Below, one piece after another: positions 46,816-56,554 of a DNA stretch of 64,000 nt. Source of the stretch: Pteria penguin. Lineage: Eukaryota > Mollusca > Bivalvia > Pterioida > Pteriidae. Where the stretch lies: the NCBI GenBank assembly GCA_035048485.1, contig CM068586.1, positions 32,520,849 through 32,584,848 of the forward strand, given 5' to 3'. Each line of letters starts with the position of its first letter. The stretch's first letter is position 1. The notes below the pieces were generated by a model. That model ran no database searches. It was not told where the DNA came from and saw only the letters and a list, made by a program, of their open reading frames with translations. Position numbers and translations under genes: made by a program.

Positions 46816-47456
46816 TAAAGAGTTTTATTTCATAACTAATTAAGGTCAAGCTTACTCATTTTAGTTTAAGATACTGTGATCACTTGTTGTTCTACAGTTG
46901 ACTCAATTGGATATCCATATGATACACTGATATTTAAAATCGTCATCAATTAATACAATGGTTACCTATGTATTGAGGCATTCAATACATTTTGACCTTG
47001 TCAAGCTTAATACTTAAAAAGTCTTTTTCTTCAACAAAAATTTTTTACCAAGGTCAACTTCTTAACACCACAGTTTCCCTGTTTAACATCATATTGTGTC
47101 AATAATTTAAGATGTATTGTACCGGTACTTGTTTTTAGAATAAAATGTTAAAATGAAAGTCTGTCTTGTGTCTTAGTCATAAAACTCAACTTGAATTAAT
47201 TGTATAGAATGGACACAATGAACAGACACATACACAAGAGCAATGTATCAATGTTACCTTATAATTGCTACACGACAAATTGCTCAATCTCTTACCCAGT
47301 TGCAACTATCAATGCCTTTGGCAAATGACTTGGTACACCTAAGGTGAATGTAATTGAGCTGTGACACATGTTTACAAAAATTCATCGACCATCTGTTCTT
47401 TTTTCTAATTATTGTAACTCTTGGCGACCCTCAGGACTTTCAGTTCTATGATTTTC

Positions 47457-48295
47457 TTTTCTTTTTCTTTTTCCTTTTTTTTTTTTTAGATATGGTCACG
47501 TTTCTTAAATATGATCTATACATGTATGTGCTTTTAGATATTTTTATTTATTTTCATTGCCCGTACAGAAATATTCAAAACACTCGGGCTCAGTGTCTTG
47601 ATATCAACGTAATTAACAAGGAGATAAATCAAAATAGTAAAAATAGTTATTATGATACAATCCAATTATTTTACAATAGATCACTTCTTTTAACAATTCC
47701 ATTCAAGTTTTTTTTTTTTTGTAAACATAAGAGTATTTGTTCAATGTAGCTTTCACATGTAAGCAAATGTTTTCTCTCTTCTCCTCTAGATTTTTAATTC
47801 TATAATACATTTTATATTAAAAGATAGTGGTACTAATTGTAAAAATAATATTATTCAAATAAGTTACTTTCTGAGTATTTTCCAAATACAATCCGATCAA
47901 TTAAATTCAATACATTAGAAAGAATTTCCATATCAAAGATGATGTATATTTTTCGAAGTATTAACATTTAACGCCCTTATTTTTTCCATGTGCATGACTG
48001 AATAAAATGAGCAATGATACAAACTTGGCGCCTATATTTTCATGTGTACATGTGTATGGTCCATTTCTATGATAGTACTGCAACAACAGTGTATCATATT
48101 AAATATTGTTGTTAGTGCAACAGCCACAGCAAACTGTTTACTTTCGTATGTATCATACGTGTTGCAAGAATTCAAATTTATGATTTGGCACACAACGTTA
48201 TTAGTATTAAAGAATATTCTTAATTCACAGTGAGACTGAACCTTTTCTTAGACTATTTTAACCCCTATGCAATCTTTAAGTAGAATAATTTAAAG
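47457..48295. repeat. Long-unit segment, copy gamma (middle part)
   Basis: It aligns with 4500-5290 ('tatggtcacgtttcttaaatatgatc' through 'cagtgagactgaacctttt'). It ends at AATAATTTAAAG (48284-48295), where the large retroelement block begins. Confidence 0.8.
48284..48295. repeat. 12-bp direct repeat, left flank of the retroelement block
   Basis: AATAATTTAAAG is repeated exactly at 56555-56566. The uninterrupted alpha site reads '..gcaatttaaaggtttg' (5282-5297). Confidence 0.7.
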
Positions 48296-48667
48296 AGTTT
48301 TATATTAGAGATATGTGTTTCCTTTGCTTATTTTATATGTTGAATTAGAGTTGTCTCTCTTGCGCGATGACCATGAGGGTGGCATGGTCGGACCATATTA
48401 AGAGGACGCGATGAAACTGGTTGCAACTTCCAATCAAACACTTTCCCAGCTTAGGACATAGGGCCAAGCCCACGCTTTCGGCACTTTCGCTTGGGTCGTC
48501 TGAAGATTCGGTAGTGCTTTATTTCACAGGAAAAATTTAAGTTATAAAATTCCACTTTCTGGTAAGCAAGTCTTTAATTCTGATCTTTTAATATTCAATT
48601 CTTTTAACTAAAAAAAGAATATTATATTTAACATTTATTGTATCTTCTGATTCATTCATTAGCGCAA

Positions 48668-49688
48668 ATGGAAAATAAAACGAAAATTCTCGTGGTACAG
48701 TTAGGTGCAGTCCTAACCTTACATAAAGTGCACTTTAAGTTAACTTTCTGACTGCTTTTCAAGTTTACTTGGCGACCACTTAGTAAACTTTGAATCAAGT
48801 TTACTACTAAACTTGATTCCAAGTTTACTCTGAGTGCACGTCAAGTTTAGTTTACTTTCTATATACATGTAGATTTACTATAATTTTCTATTAAAACAGT
48901 TTTTATATAAAATATGCAATTGTACATAATAAGACAATTATTTCTATCGTGTTATACGAAACTGGATAATTGTAATAAATAAACGTGAAAAGTAAACTTG
49001 GTGTCACGTGATAGTAAACTTGAAGACGGAATTACTTTAAGGTAAACTTGATATCAAGTGCACTTGACTAAACATTATGACTGGTATTCAGGACGAAAAA
49101 CTAAACTTGAAGTGCACTTGAATGTAAGGTTAGGACTGCACCCAATTGTAGGTCATTCTATTGTGCGTCGCTTCTTTAATTTCGTTAAAGACGAAACGGA
49201 TAATAGATATCGGCCAGATTTAGGCCTTTCAGGCACGCACCTTATTAAATTCAGAGGTGTAGGTGGCAGACTGGTAAGCGATATGTTGAAGTATGAAGCA
49301 GAATATATAGAACAATTTAAACCACATATGATAATTTTGATAGCGGGTGGCAACGACGTTTTGATTCTGGGTTCTCCCGAAGAACTGGCGTCTGAGATAT
49401 ATAAAAGCGGTGGTTACAACTTTACACTACCGCTTCAAGGCAAATAAAGTAATTGTGTGTACACTATTGCCAAGGTTCAATCAGCAATATCACCACAATG
49501 ACTTCGTTGATCAAGTCAATGATTTATTGCGAGTTTCGCTACCACTTTTGTCTTATAGCGGATTGTGGGAACAATGCAATTTCTTTCCATCGCCGAACCC
49601 GCCTACCAATAAATCTTGCGAGGGCAAGTTTTCACATGATGGTGTACACTTTACAAACAAGGAAACGTTCATTTGTATCGAAGCCTGA
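48668..49688 (+). pseudogene. SGNH-hydrolase-like ORF of the retroelement, split by MITE-B
   Basis: ATG at 48668 gives 'MENKTKILV'; the next codon (GTA) is interrupted by MITE-B. The frame resumes at 49149 as 'VGHSIVRRFFNFVKDE', so removing the MITE and one TA leaves a continuous frame. 'GHS' is the Block I position, 'LIAGGNDVLI' is Block III, and after a frameshift near 49415 the second part (49410-49688) has 'KVIVCTLLPRFNQQYH' and 'SHDGVHFTN' (DxxH block). The layout mirrors the intact 203-aa ORF at 1121-1732. The role in the retroelement is unknown; esterase-like activity is known for related retroelement proteins. Confidence 0.78.
48698..49148. mobile_element. MITE-B, 451 bp, inserted at TA in the SGNH ORF
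   Basis: The ends are CAGTTAGGTGCAGTCCTAACCTTACAT and its imperfect inverse (..ATGTAAGGTTAGGACTGCACCCAATTG), with TSD TA (48696-48697 and 49149-49150). The interior is non-coding and packed with (C)AAGTTTAC/GTAAACTTG in both orientations, plus AAGTGCACTT near both ends. TA TSD and CAG ends suggest a Tc1/mariner-like or other TA-targeting superfamily. Confidence 0.92.
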
Positions 49689-49859
49689 GAGGTTTGATCT
49701 TGAGTAGAATTTAATCGATTGATTTTAATTTATCAATCTGGTGTTAGGTTTTTAATGCGAAATGTATACCGAGTAGTTTAATTACATCATTGCATATGTA
49801 TATGTTTCTTACAATTGATTAAATTCTCTTTCAAACTAAAATGTTTGCAGCATTTGATA

Positions 49860-50860
49860 TACAAGTATATCACTTTTGACCTCTGCTGGATTATTATTTA
49901 ACTATAATTTTCCAGGAGGTATTTCACTCGTAGCCTCGCTGGTGATGCACGTGCTTCTGTAGTTTTGTATTTTGTATTTTTGTCCTCTGCTGGATAATCA
50001 TTAAAGTCTTATGACGATGGTTTTCCTGAAGGTATTTCACTTGTAGCCACGCTGGTTGTGCACGTGCTTTGGTACGTTTGCATTTCCTGTGGCATATATT
50101 GATCTCAGCTGGATTATTATTTCTAAATGATTTTCCTGGAGATGTACACTTGCAGACCTGTGCTGGCATTCTCGCTGGGATGCGGATGCATTTCACACTC
50201 GGTATTCCCTGAGACACCCTTTCACTTTCCCGGATTATAGCTGGGAGGTTTTTTTCACTTGTAACCTTGCTGGGTTTACTATAGTACTTTGTACTTTTTG
50301 TATTCTCTGAGGTACATTTGGCCTCCGCTGGATAATCATTAAAGTCTTATGACTATGGTTTTCCTGGAGGTATTTCACTTGTATCCGCGCTGGTTATACA
50401 CGTGATTTTGTACGTCTTGTATTTCCTGTGGCATATTTTGATCTCTGCTGGATTATCATTTCGATAGGATTTTCCTGGAGATGTGCATCCGTAGTCCCGC
50501 TGGGGTATATGTACGTTTGTACAGTACTTCCAGAGACATATTTTGATCTCCGCCGGATTATCATTTCGACATGATTTTTACTGGAATTTTTTGCATTCAC
50601 AGTCTTGCTGTGGGTATTTGTACGTTTGTATTTCCTGAGATATATTTTGATCTCCACTGGAGTATCACTGTGCATTCCCAGTCTCACTGGGGGTACATGC
50701 ATTGTTTGTAAGCTTGTTTTTCCTGAAGCATAATTTTTATCTCCGCTGAATCATCATTTCGATATGATTTTCCTGGAGATGTGCACTCCCAGTCTCGCTG
50801 AGAGTACGCACGTGTACATTCGTTATTTCCTTGCGCAAGTCCTTTAGATGTAAGTACTTA
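49860..50860. repeat. Tandem array of ~105-118-bp degenerate units in the retroelement
   Basis: The unit is 'ctctgctggattatcatttcgat.gattttcctggagatgt.cactt.tagtc.cgctgg...gtacgtttgtatttcctg.ggcatattttgat'. The landmark '(t/c)(c/t)gctggat' recurs at about 49881, 49984, 50106, 50232, 50325, 50443, 50550, 50653 and 50740. It lies between the SGNH and gag ORFs. Open minus-strand frames here (49924-50217, 50394-50702) repeat with the unit and are unlikely to be genes. Confidence 0.88.
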
Positions 50861-50947
50861 ATCTTCACGTTAGCATAACAATATTCTCTCATCCTTCATG
50901 GATTATGTCTTGCGTAAAGTCATGATAAATGCCCGTATTTTATCACA

Positions 50948-52432
50948 ATGTCATCTAGTGCATTCACAAAGCGCACAACTCAGGTGCTGTGTATTCCGGA
51001 TTCACTTAGTCCGGTTTTGGGTTTTTTAATTAGTCTGCCAATTAAAATAGGAAACATGTTTCACATTTTAATTTTAAGGCAAAATGCGCCCTATGTTGCT
51101 ACTTTTGTAGAAATTGCACCGAAAAGAAAACGGATTGTGACTGGAACAACGTCTAAAAGCGCTACCAAACGGCCCAGGAGAAAGGCACATTCTTTTGACG
51201 ATTCTCCTGCTGTCTCTGAGGCGAGTGTGAATCCAACTCCGGCTTGTGGCAGTAATGCTGAACTGATCAGAACAATAACAGATCAAGTAACCCAAAAGGT
51301 TACTAACACACTGCGAGCGGAGGTCACTGCCTTGTTTCAGCAGTTCATGTCGTCTCAGGGAAGTACTGTTTTAAATAAAAATAACTCTAACAGTAGTAGC
51401 AATGTCCCCACTAATCAAAACAGTAACAACATCCGGATAGACAGGGAGGTACTTAAAATAGATCAGGTAAACCTGCAATTATCAGATGAAATTGGACCAA
51501 CTGGCCCACAAACATTAAGTAGCTCTTCCGAAGATGCCAATCGGATTGTTGAGGATTCTGTGGTAAACCACGTAGGAACTATTACAGGTAACTACCATAG
51601 TACGCCTTATATTTCTGGTTTTGTTGGCACTGCTGTGCCAATACAGGCAAAGGTGTCAGACAGAATTAAAACCAGAATATGGTCTAATCAGTTTGTAGAG
51701 ATTTCATCACTTTTATCAGATAAACCTAGTAAACAAAGTAAGTATGCCCTTCAAATACAAGAGCAGGATGAATCAGGGGGTTTTATAATACAACAAATTG
51801 AGTCTGCCAGCGACAAGCAGGACTCTACTGATTCAAACACACTGTATGATTGGATCACTGCATGGAATAGGTTTTCAGCAATCTATTGCACTAAATATAA
51901 AGACCATCATCTGAAACTGGCCAAACATATGGAAACTGTCAGAGACATTGCTAGAGTGAAAGGGGATTGGAGACTATATGATAAGGAATTTCGTCACCTT
52001 ATTGAACAAGGCCAAGTGGTTTGGGGCGATATACACATGAAGCTCTATGTCAATGCACGTCTTAGCATTGTCACTAGTGCCAAAGCGGAAAAATCTAACA
52101 GTTTTACTAAAAAACATAACCCCTTAATTCCAAAGGGCGCCTGCTTTGATTACCATTCAGGTAAGATCTGTAAGGCAGGGATTTCCTGCAAGTACCAACA
52201 TTCCTGTTTCAAGTGCGGGGCTTTCCACCCTTTTTCAACCTGTACCAAACCTATCCAACGGCCCTTTCGTGTCATGGAAAGGTTTGTCAGAAGTGGCAAA
52301 CATAACCAAGCCAATGAAATACCTCAACAAGAAACAACTTTTAATCCCCCTCCAACAGGCCCAACCCCAATAAATCTAAGTAAATTAGAAAGTTGGCTAG
52401 AAGGATACCAAAGCACATCTTGTGATTGTTAA
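50948..52432 (+). CDS. Gag-like protein of the DIRS/Ngaro-type element, 494 aa
   Basis: An uninterrupted frame from ATG 50948 to TAA. The N-terminal third has a basic stretch ('KRKRIV', 'KRPRRKAH', residues ~58-80), possibly nuclear localisation or nucleic-acid binding. A Q/N/S-rich low-complexity region follows (~130-155). The C-terminal half contains 'LYDWITAWNRFSAIY' (~298-312) and 'HMETVRDIARVKGDWRLYD', typical of DIRS-family gag. At about 399-432 there is a zinc-binding cluster: C-x8-C-x5-C-x4-H-x-C-x2-C-x4-H-x4-C ('CFDYHSGKIC', 'SCKYQHSCFKCGAFHPF'). In this family gag packages the element RNA. It lies just downstream of the tandem array; the RT frame begins immediately after it. The only complete ORF left in the element. 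Confidence 0.8.
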   Translation: MSSSAFTKRTTQVLCIPDSLSPVLGFLISLPIKIGNMFHILILRQNAPYVATFVEIAPKRKRIVTGTTSKSATKRPRRKAHSFDDSPAVSEASVNPTPACGSNAELIRTITDQVTQKVTNTLRAEVTALFQQFMSSQGSTVLNKNNSNSSSNVPTNQNSNNIRIDREVLKIDQVNLQLSDEIGPTGPQTLSSSSEDANRIVEDSVVNHVGTITGNYHSTPYISGFVGTAVPIQAKVSDRIKTRIWSNQFVEISSLLSDKPSKQSKYALQIQEQDESGGFIIQQIESASDKQDSTDSNTLYDWITAWNRFSAIYCTKYKDHHLKLAKHMETVRDIARVKGDWRLYDKEFRHLIEQGQVVWGDIHMKLYVNARLSIVTSAKAEKSNSFTKKHNPLIPKGACFDYHSGKICKAGISCKYQHSCFKCGAFHPFSTCTKPIQRPFRVMERFVRSGKHNQANEIPQQETTFNPPPTGPTPINLSKLESWLEGYQSTSCDC

Positions 52433-54941
52433 ATGGGTTTAACAAGGGCTCTTACATAGGGTTTAGTAAACAAGGTAAATTTGAATATCAAAATTGCATC
52501 AATTTACCATCAGCATTACAACACCCAGACATTGTGCAAACAAAAATCAACAAAGAGTTAAAGTTGGGTAGAATAAAAGGCCCTTTCCCAACTAAACCTT
52601 TTCTGGATTTCCATTGTTCCCCTCTTGGCTTGGTAGAAAAGAAAGAACCTGGCGAATTTTGCATGATACACCATTTATCATATCCAGAGGGGGAAATCTA
52701 TTAATGATGGCATCCCTACTGAGGAGTCATTTGTTCAATACTCATTGGTGGAGCATGCTATCAAACTCATTAAACAATGTGGCAGTGGTTCATTCTGTGC
52801 TAAGACAGATATCAAGGCAGCATTCAGAAATATAAATTTAAATCAATCACAGTTCAAATACCTAGGGTTTCTATGGCAAGGTCAATATTACTTTGACTGC
52901 TGCTTGCCGTTTGGTTTAAGCTCTTCATGCAAAATATTTGAACAGTTTAGCACAGCTTTACAGTGGATAGCAGAGAAAAAGCTTGGAATCCAATTTATAA
53001 CTCATGTTTTAGATGATTTCATAATTATAGAAAAATCATATAAATCTGGTAGTATAAAACTTAAAGAGTTCCTAAGCATGTGTAAGGACATTGGTGTACC
53101 AATAGCAAAAGAGAAAACCTATGATGCATGTCAAGTCATTACATTTTTAGGATACGAACTTGACACAGTCAAAATGGAAGTGATACTTCCTGTAGATAAG
53201 ATACAGAAGTGTAAAGATAAAATCAGCCTCTTTTTAACCAAAGAGAAAGTGACACTTAAACACAACTTCAGTCTCTGGTTGGGTTACTTAACCTCGCATG
53301 CAACGTTATCATACCTGGTAGAACATTTTTAAGAAGGTTGATTAACTTGACTATAGGGTTGACAAAACCTTACTACAGAATTAGATTAACAAAAGAGGTC
53401 AAGTATGACCTTCATGTTTGGTTAGAGTTTTTAAATAGTTTTAATTGCAAATGCATGTTCCTACCAGAGCAATTCATCAGTTCTAGTAATCTTAGGCTAT
53501 ATACGGATGCTTCTGGAACCATTGGTTACGCAGCCATATTCGGTAGCGAATGGTTTTATAAAGAATGGGACGAACAATGGAGTAACCAAAACATTGCCAC
53601 ACTAGAACTTTATCCAATTGTTTTAGCAGTAGAAACATGGTCAAAATATCTACAAAATAAATGTGTTTTATTCAACACCGACAACATGGCATTGGTTCGT
53701 GTTATAAACAAACAAATATCAAAAGACCACTGCATTATGTACTTGATAAGGCGTTTGGTCCTTACAGATGGGTGCAGTCTTAACATAACATACACGTTAA
53801 CGCGAAAAGCGGTCACGAGGACTGCTCTAGCACACGTGCTAGGACTGCTCGACCGGACGCGCGTGCGCTCCTTGCGTTAACGCGGTAGGGAATTCGCGTT
53901 AACGCGATTTATTCCCGCGTGCGCTTGGTCCAGTCGCATGTTCCCATGTCTTTATTTGCAATTCTCTATGCAGTGGTACATGTACAGATGGAAAAAAATA
54001 AATGGATCTAATTATATGACCGCGAATGTCGCCATAAAAGTGTATTAAATGCAGTAATAAAATGACACCCTGCATTAAGGATTTCATATTAATATAACAA
54101 AGGAAATAATCGCGTAGACATGCAATAAGGTATTTATGAAAAAAAAAAAAAAAATTCGTCAGTTTATACTAGCATGATTACTTTCTAATTTCACTTAGTT
54201 ATTTATTTTAATGAGTTTATTTATGTATTTATTTCTTATTTCTTTATTCATTTATAACTAATCTATTTATGTATTAACAGATATTTCTTATTTATGTATT
54301 TATTATTATTATTTTTAATTAAGGTATTTTCTATAGCCTAATAAATGAATATATTAATTATCATCATTGTTATTATCTTTATTTTTTCATTTATTGCGTT
54401 TAATATTTTTAAAGTTCAACCCTTAACTCAGAAGGGTTTTATTGAATTCTAAATATTTTACTTACACATTAATATGTTTTTATATTGAAACATACAATGT
54501 ATATATCGATTCTCCTTAAAATCCTTCTGTATAATCATTTATATACAAGTTTTAATTGTAAGCAAGTGAACGTGGCTGTCAAGCATGTTCACGCGGCAGT
54601 TAAGCGCGTTAACGCGGCAGTCAAGCGCGTTCACGCGGTCTAGAAATTAAGTTCACGTGGAAATCTGCGTTAACGCAAACGCGTGTGCTCAGCAGTCCTG
54701 AGCGCACGAGGAAAGCAAACTTCACGTTAACGCGACGTTAACATAATGTTATGTTAGGACTGCACCTCACTGTACATGCCTTAAATTCAATATTTTATTT
54801 AAGGCAAAACATTTAACATCTAAGGAAAATTTACTATACTATTGTCTTTCTCGTTGCAAGGTACAGCTTTTCCAACAATTGGCTCCTTGGGCAGACGACA
54901 GGCCAGTAGCGGTTCCACCCCTACCACCTTTTCCGCATTAA
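52433..54941 (+). pseudogene. RT-RNase H of the DIRS/Ngaro-type element, broken
   Basis: 52433-52704 holds the RT N-terminus ('LKLGRIKGPF', 'SPLGLVEKKEPGEF'). A one-base shift in 'gagggggaaatc' (about 52690) breaks the frame. 52745-53332 has 'AKTDIKAAFRNINL' (catalytic D), 'FDCCLPFGLSSSCKIF' and 'HVLDDFIII' (the DD pair). A second one-base shift occurs at about 53310. 53338 onward is RNase H: 'LYTDASGTIGYAAIF' (D), 'TLELYPIVLAVETW' (E), 'FNTDNMALVRVIN' (D). MITE-A interrupts at TA 53763-53764. After 54773 the frame resumes with 'LKFNILFKAKHL', 'CLSRC' and 'QLAPWADDRP', ending in TAA at 54939-54941. The LSR and LAPxAD region is characteristic of DIRS-group pol. It overlaps the recombinase ORF by ~100 bp. 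Confidence 0.85.
53765..54772. mobile_element. MITE-A, complete copy, 1008 bp, inserted at TA in RNase H
   Basis: The ends are CAGATGGGTGCAGTCTTAACATAACAT and the inverse of CAGTGAGGTGCAGTCCTAACATAACAT, with TSD TA (53763-53764 and 54773-54774). The empty reading 'gtc ctt aca tgc ctt' restores the RNase H frame exactly. Both ends are packed with GCGTTAACGC (perfect CGCGTTAACGCG palindromes) and 'GCGTT(C/A)ACGCGG' variants. The middle is AT-rich and non-coding. The terminus matches MITE-B. Confidence 0.93.
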
Positions 54942-55576
54942 CCAAGGTTCTGGATAACTTATTAGGAGCATCTTTGAACAAGTCATCAGCGAAAAGCTAC
55001 TCGCGGGCATGGACTCTTTTCAGCAACTTTGCAGCAATTCATGGCTTATCACCAGTGCTTCCCATTAAGACTCAAGTTCTCGCACTATTTATCTCATATC
55101 TCTATTCCAAAGGATATGCAGCCTCAACTATAACTTCATACATGTCTGCAGTCAGCTATATACATAAGATGAACAATTTACCCGATTTTAGTTCATTTTT
55201 AATACAGAAATTATTACATTCATGTCGCAAACTTAAACCTGCTCAAGACTTTAGATTGCCCATTACTAAAAATATTTTACACAGTATCTGTAATGCAATA
55301 TACCATGCAATTTCTAATGCATATGAGAGGGTCATGTATAAAGCCATGTTTTTGCTGGCTTTCTATGGATTTTTAAGAATAGGGGAAATAACGTCAGGGT
55401 CCAGTAACCAAAATACATTGCAAGTCGATCAGATTCAAACCAATAGGGATAGCCTTGTCACAACTTTCACCAATTTCAAGCACCATTCAGGTAACCCCAT
55501 TCATCCAACTATTAAGGCAGCTTCAGATGTGTCCTATTGCCGTGTACAGTGCTTAAAACATATTATTAGATTTTGA
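54842..55576 (+). pseudogene. Tyrosine recombinase, C-terminally truncated
   Basis: The 244-codon frame starts within the overlap with RNase H (the ATG/start is not certain; the alternative is translation from the upstream frame). Residues ~40-110 form the core-binding domain ('SYSRAWTLFSNFAAIHG', 'LFISYLYSKGYAASTITSY'). 'MFLLAFYGFLRIGEITSG' (169-186) contains the Box I arginine (R179). The frame stops at 55574-55576 ('CLKHIIRF'), before the Box II H-x-x-R and the catalytic tyrosine, which should lie ~100 residues further. The protein could not be active. In intact DIRS/Ngaro elements this enzyme integrates a circular DNA intermediate. Confidence 0.85.
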
Positions 55577-55795
55577 CAAGCCGTTTGACAATGCTTGTAC
55601 ATGCAGTAGTATATTTGTTAACCTGATGCTTCAGATGAGTTGCAAGCTATTTGACAATGCTTGTTTAACAATATGAAGCATATATTTCACTCCAACTTTA
55701 CAAGCCATTTGACAATGCTTGTACATCCATTTCATTTCATTTTGTACAGTGTATATATCGGTAGGACATGCAAGCCATTTGACAATGCCGGAATG
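55577..55795. repeat. Four copies of CAAGCCATTTGACAATGCTTG
   Basis: Copies at about 55579-55599 (CAAGCCGTTTGACAATGCTTG), 55642-55662 (CAAGCTATTTGACAATGCTTG), 55700-55720 (CAAGCCATTTGACAATGCTTG) and 55771-55789 (CAAGCCATTTGACAATGCC). Each has the inverted pentamers CAAGC..GCTTG and can form a small hairpin. Spacing is ~58-71 bp. They start exactly where the recombinase frame ends. Confidence 0.92.
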
Positions 55796-56554
55796 TTTTG
55801 GGGGGTTTTTTTTTTGTTTGTTTGTTTGGGGTTTTTTAGCTAATTCTAGTTGCTTTTCAGTTTTTGAAATACTTTTCATTTGTAAAGCATAGTTTTAACC
55901 AGTCAAGTGCATTGCCCCTGAGTGTATGTTTTGGTTTTTCTTACTTCTTTGGGTCTGAACTTGCCTTATGTAGAACGGTACATAACGCAAGTACTTGGCG
56001 GTTTCAGACCACAAAGATAATTATATTAATTTAGCAGTCAATTTTATAGGGGTTATATCCCCTTTTTATTCTTATATATTTTAATAAGTCATTGTTTTAT
56101 GTTACTATCTATTACATAAATTTATGTTTAATAATAAGAGAATCATAACAGTAGATTTTTATCTGCTGTACTTAGTTATTAAACAGTCACTTCAGTGGCA
56201 ATGCACAACAACTTATGTAGTCTAGTTTTCAATTGGATAAAAACACCTACGAATCCTCAGTTACATGTATGCAGGAATTGAAGGAAAAACAGTTTTGTGG
56301 TAATTGATTCAAACCGTTTAAGGTGTTCGAAGATCACTGGTATAGATATTTGGCACTAGAGATTCGAACCTGGACTATTTGGAACAAGAGCAATTAAAAA
56401 GAATACACATGGAGTCATAGATTCGAACCTAGTACGTTGTACAGATGAAAGCTATTGAACGGACAAGGTATTTGGTGGTATAGCATTCGAACCCACTGCT
56501 TACCGATATGTGGAACTATATAGACCGCCATGATGGGTATATATCTATATATAA
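55796..56554. other. Non-coding tail of the retroelement block with B-box-like triplet
   Basis: The AT-rich tail carries T- and G-runs (55797-55838). At about 56361, 56423 and 56484 'ATTCGAACC' occurs three times at ~62-bp spacing, the inverse of the Pol III B-box (GGTTCGAAT). No ORF was recognised. Confidence 0.5.

Larger units (their letters stand above)
43455..47455. other. ~4-kb block inserted in copy gamma
   Basis: The alpha copy runs continuously through the corresponding T-rich tract (2690-2745), whereas gamma is interrupted from about 43455 to about 47455. The left end carries a hairpin GGGTCGCCC-ctaatca-GGGCGACCC (43459-43483), and the right end has a related 'cttggcgaccctcagga' (about 47420). 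The interior contains a possible promoter, a 162-bp MITE and a tandem duplication (separate entries) but no recognisable gene. Exact ends are obscured by T-runs. Confidence 0.5.
48296..56554 (+). mobile_element. DIRS/Ngaro-type tyrosine-recombinase retroelement block, 8.26 kb
   Basis: The block interrupts copy gamma of the long unit and is absent from alpha. Order on the + strand: SGNH ORF (48668-49688), tandem array (49860-50860), gag ORF (50948-52432), RT and RNase H (52433-54941, interrupted), tyrosine recombinase (54842-55576, truncated), stem-type repeats (55577-55795) and a non-coding tail. gag-RT-RNase H with an overlapping tyrosine recombinase and no aspartic protease or DDE integrase is the DIRS/Ngaro architecture. 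SGNH-type hydrolase ORFs have, to my recollection, been reported in some Ngaro elements. The 12-bp flanking repeat is unexpected for recombinase-mediated insertion. The element is dead: two MITE insertions, several frameshifts and a missing recombinase C-terminus. Confidence 0.75.

Noticed and set aside
49924..50702. Minus-strand ORFs of 97 and 102 codons
   Set aside because: They follow the degenerate tandem array and are not conserved from unit to unit.
51074..51295. Minus-strand 73-codon ORF
   Set aside because: It lies entirely within the gag ORF in the opposite frame and shows no family signal.
55631..55879. Minus-strand 82-codon ORF with lysine-rich tail
   Set aside because: It is produced by the hairpin repeats and a T-run.
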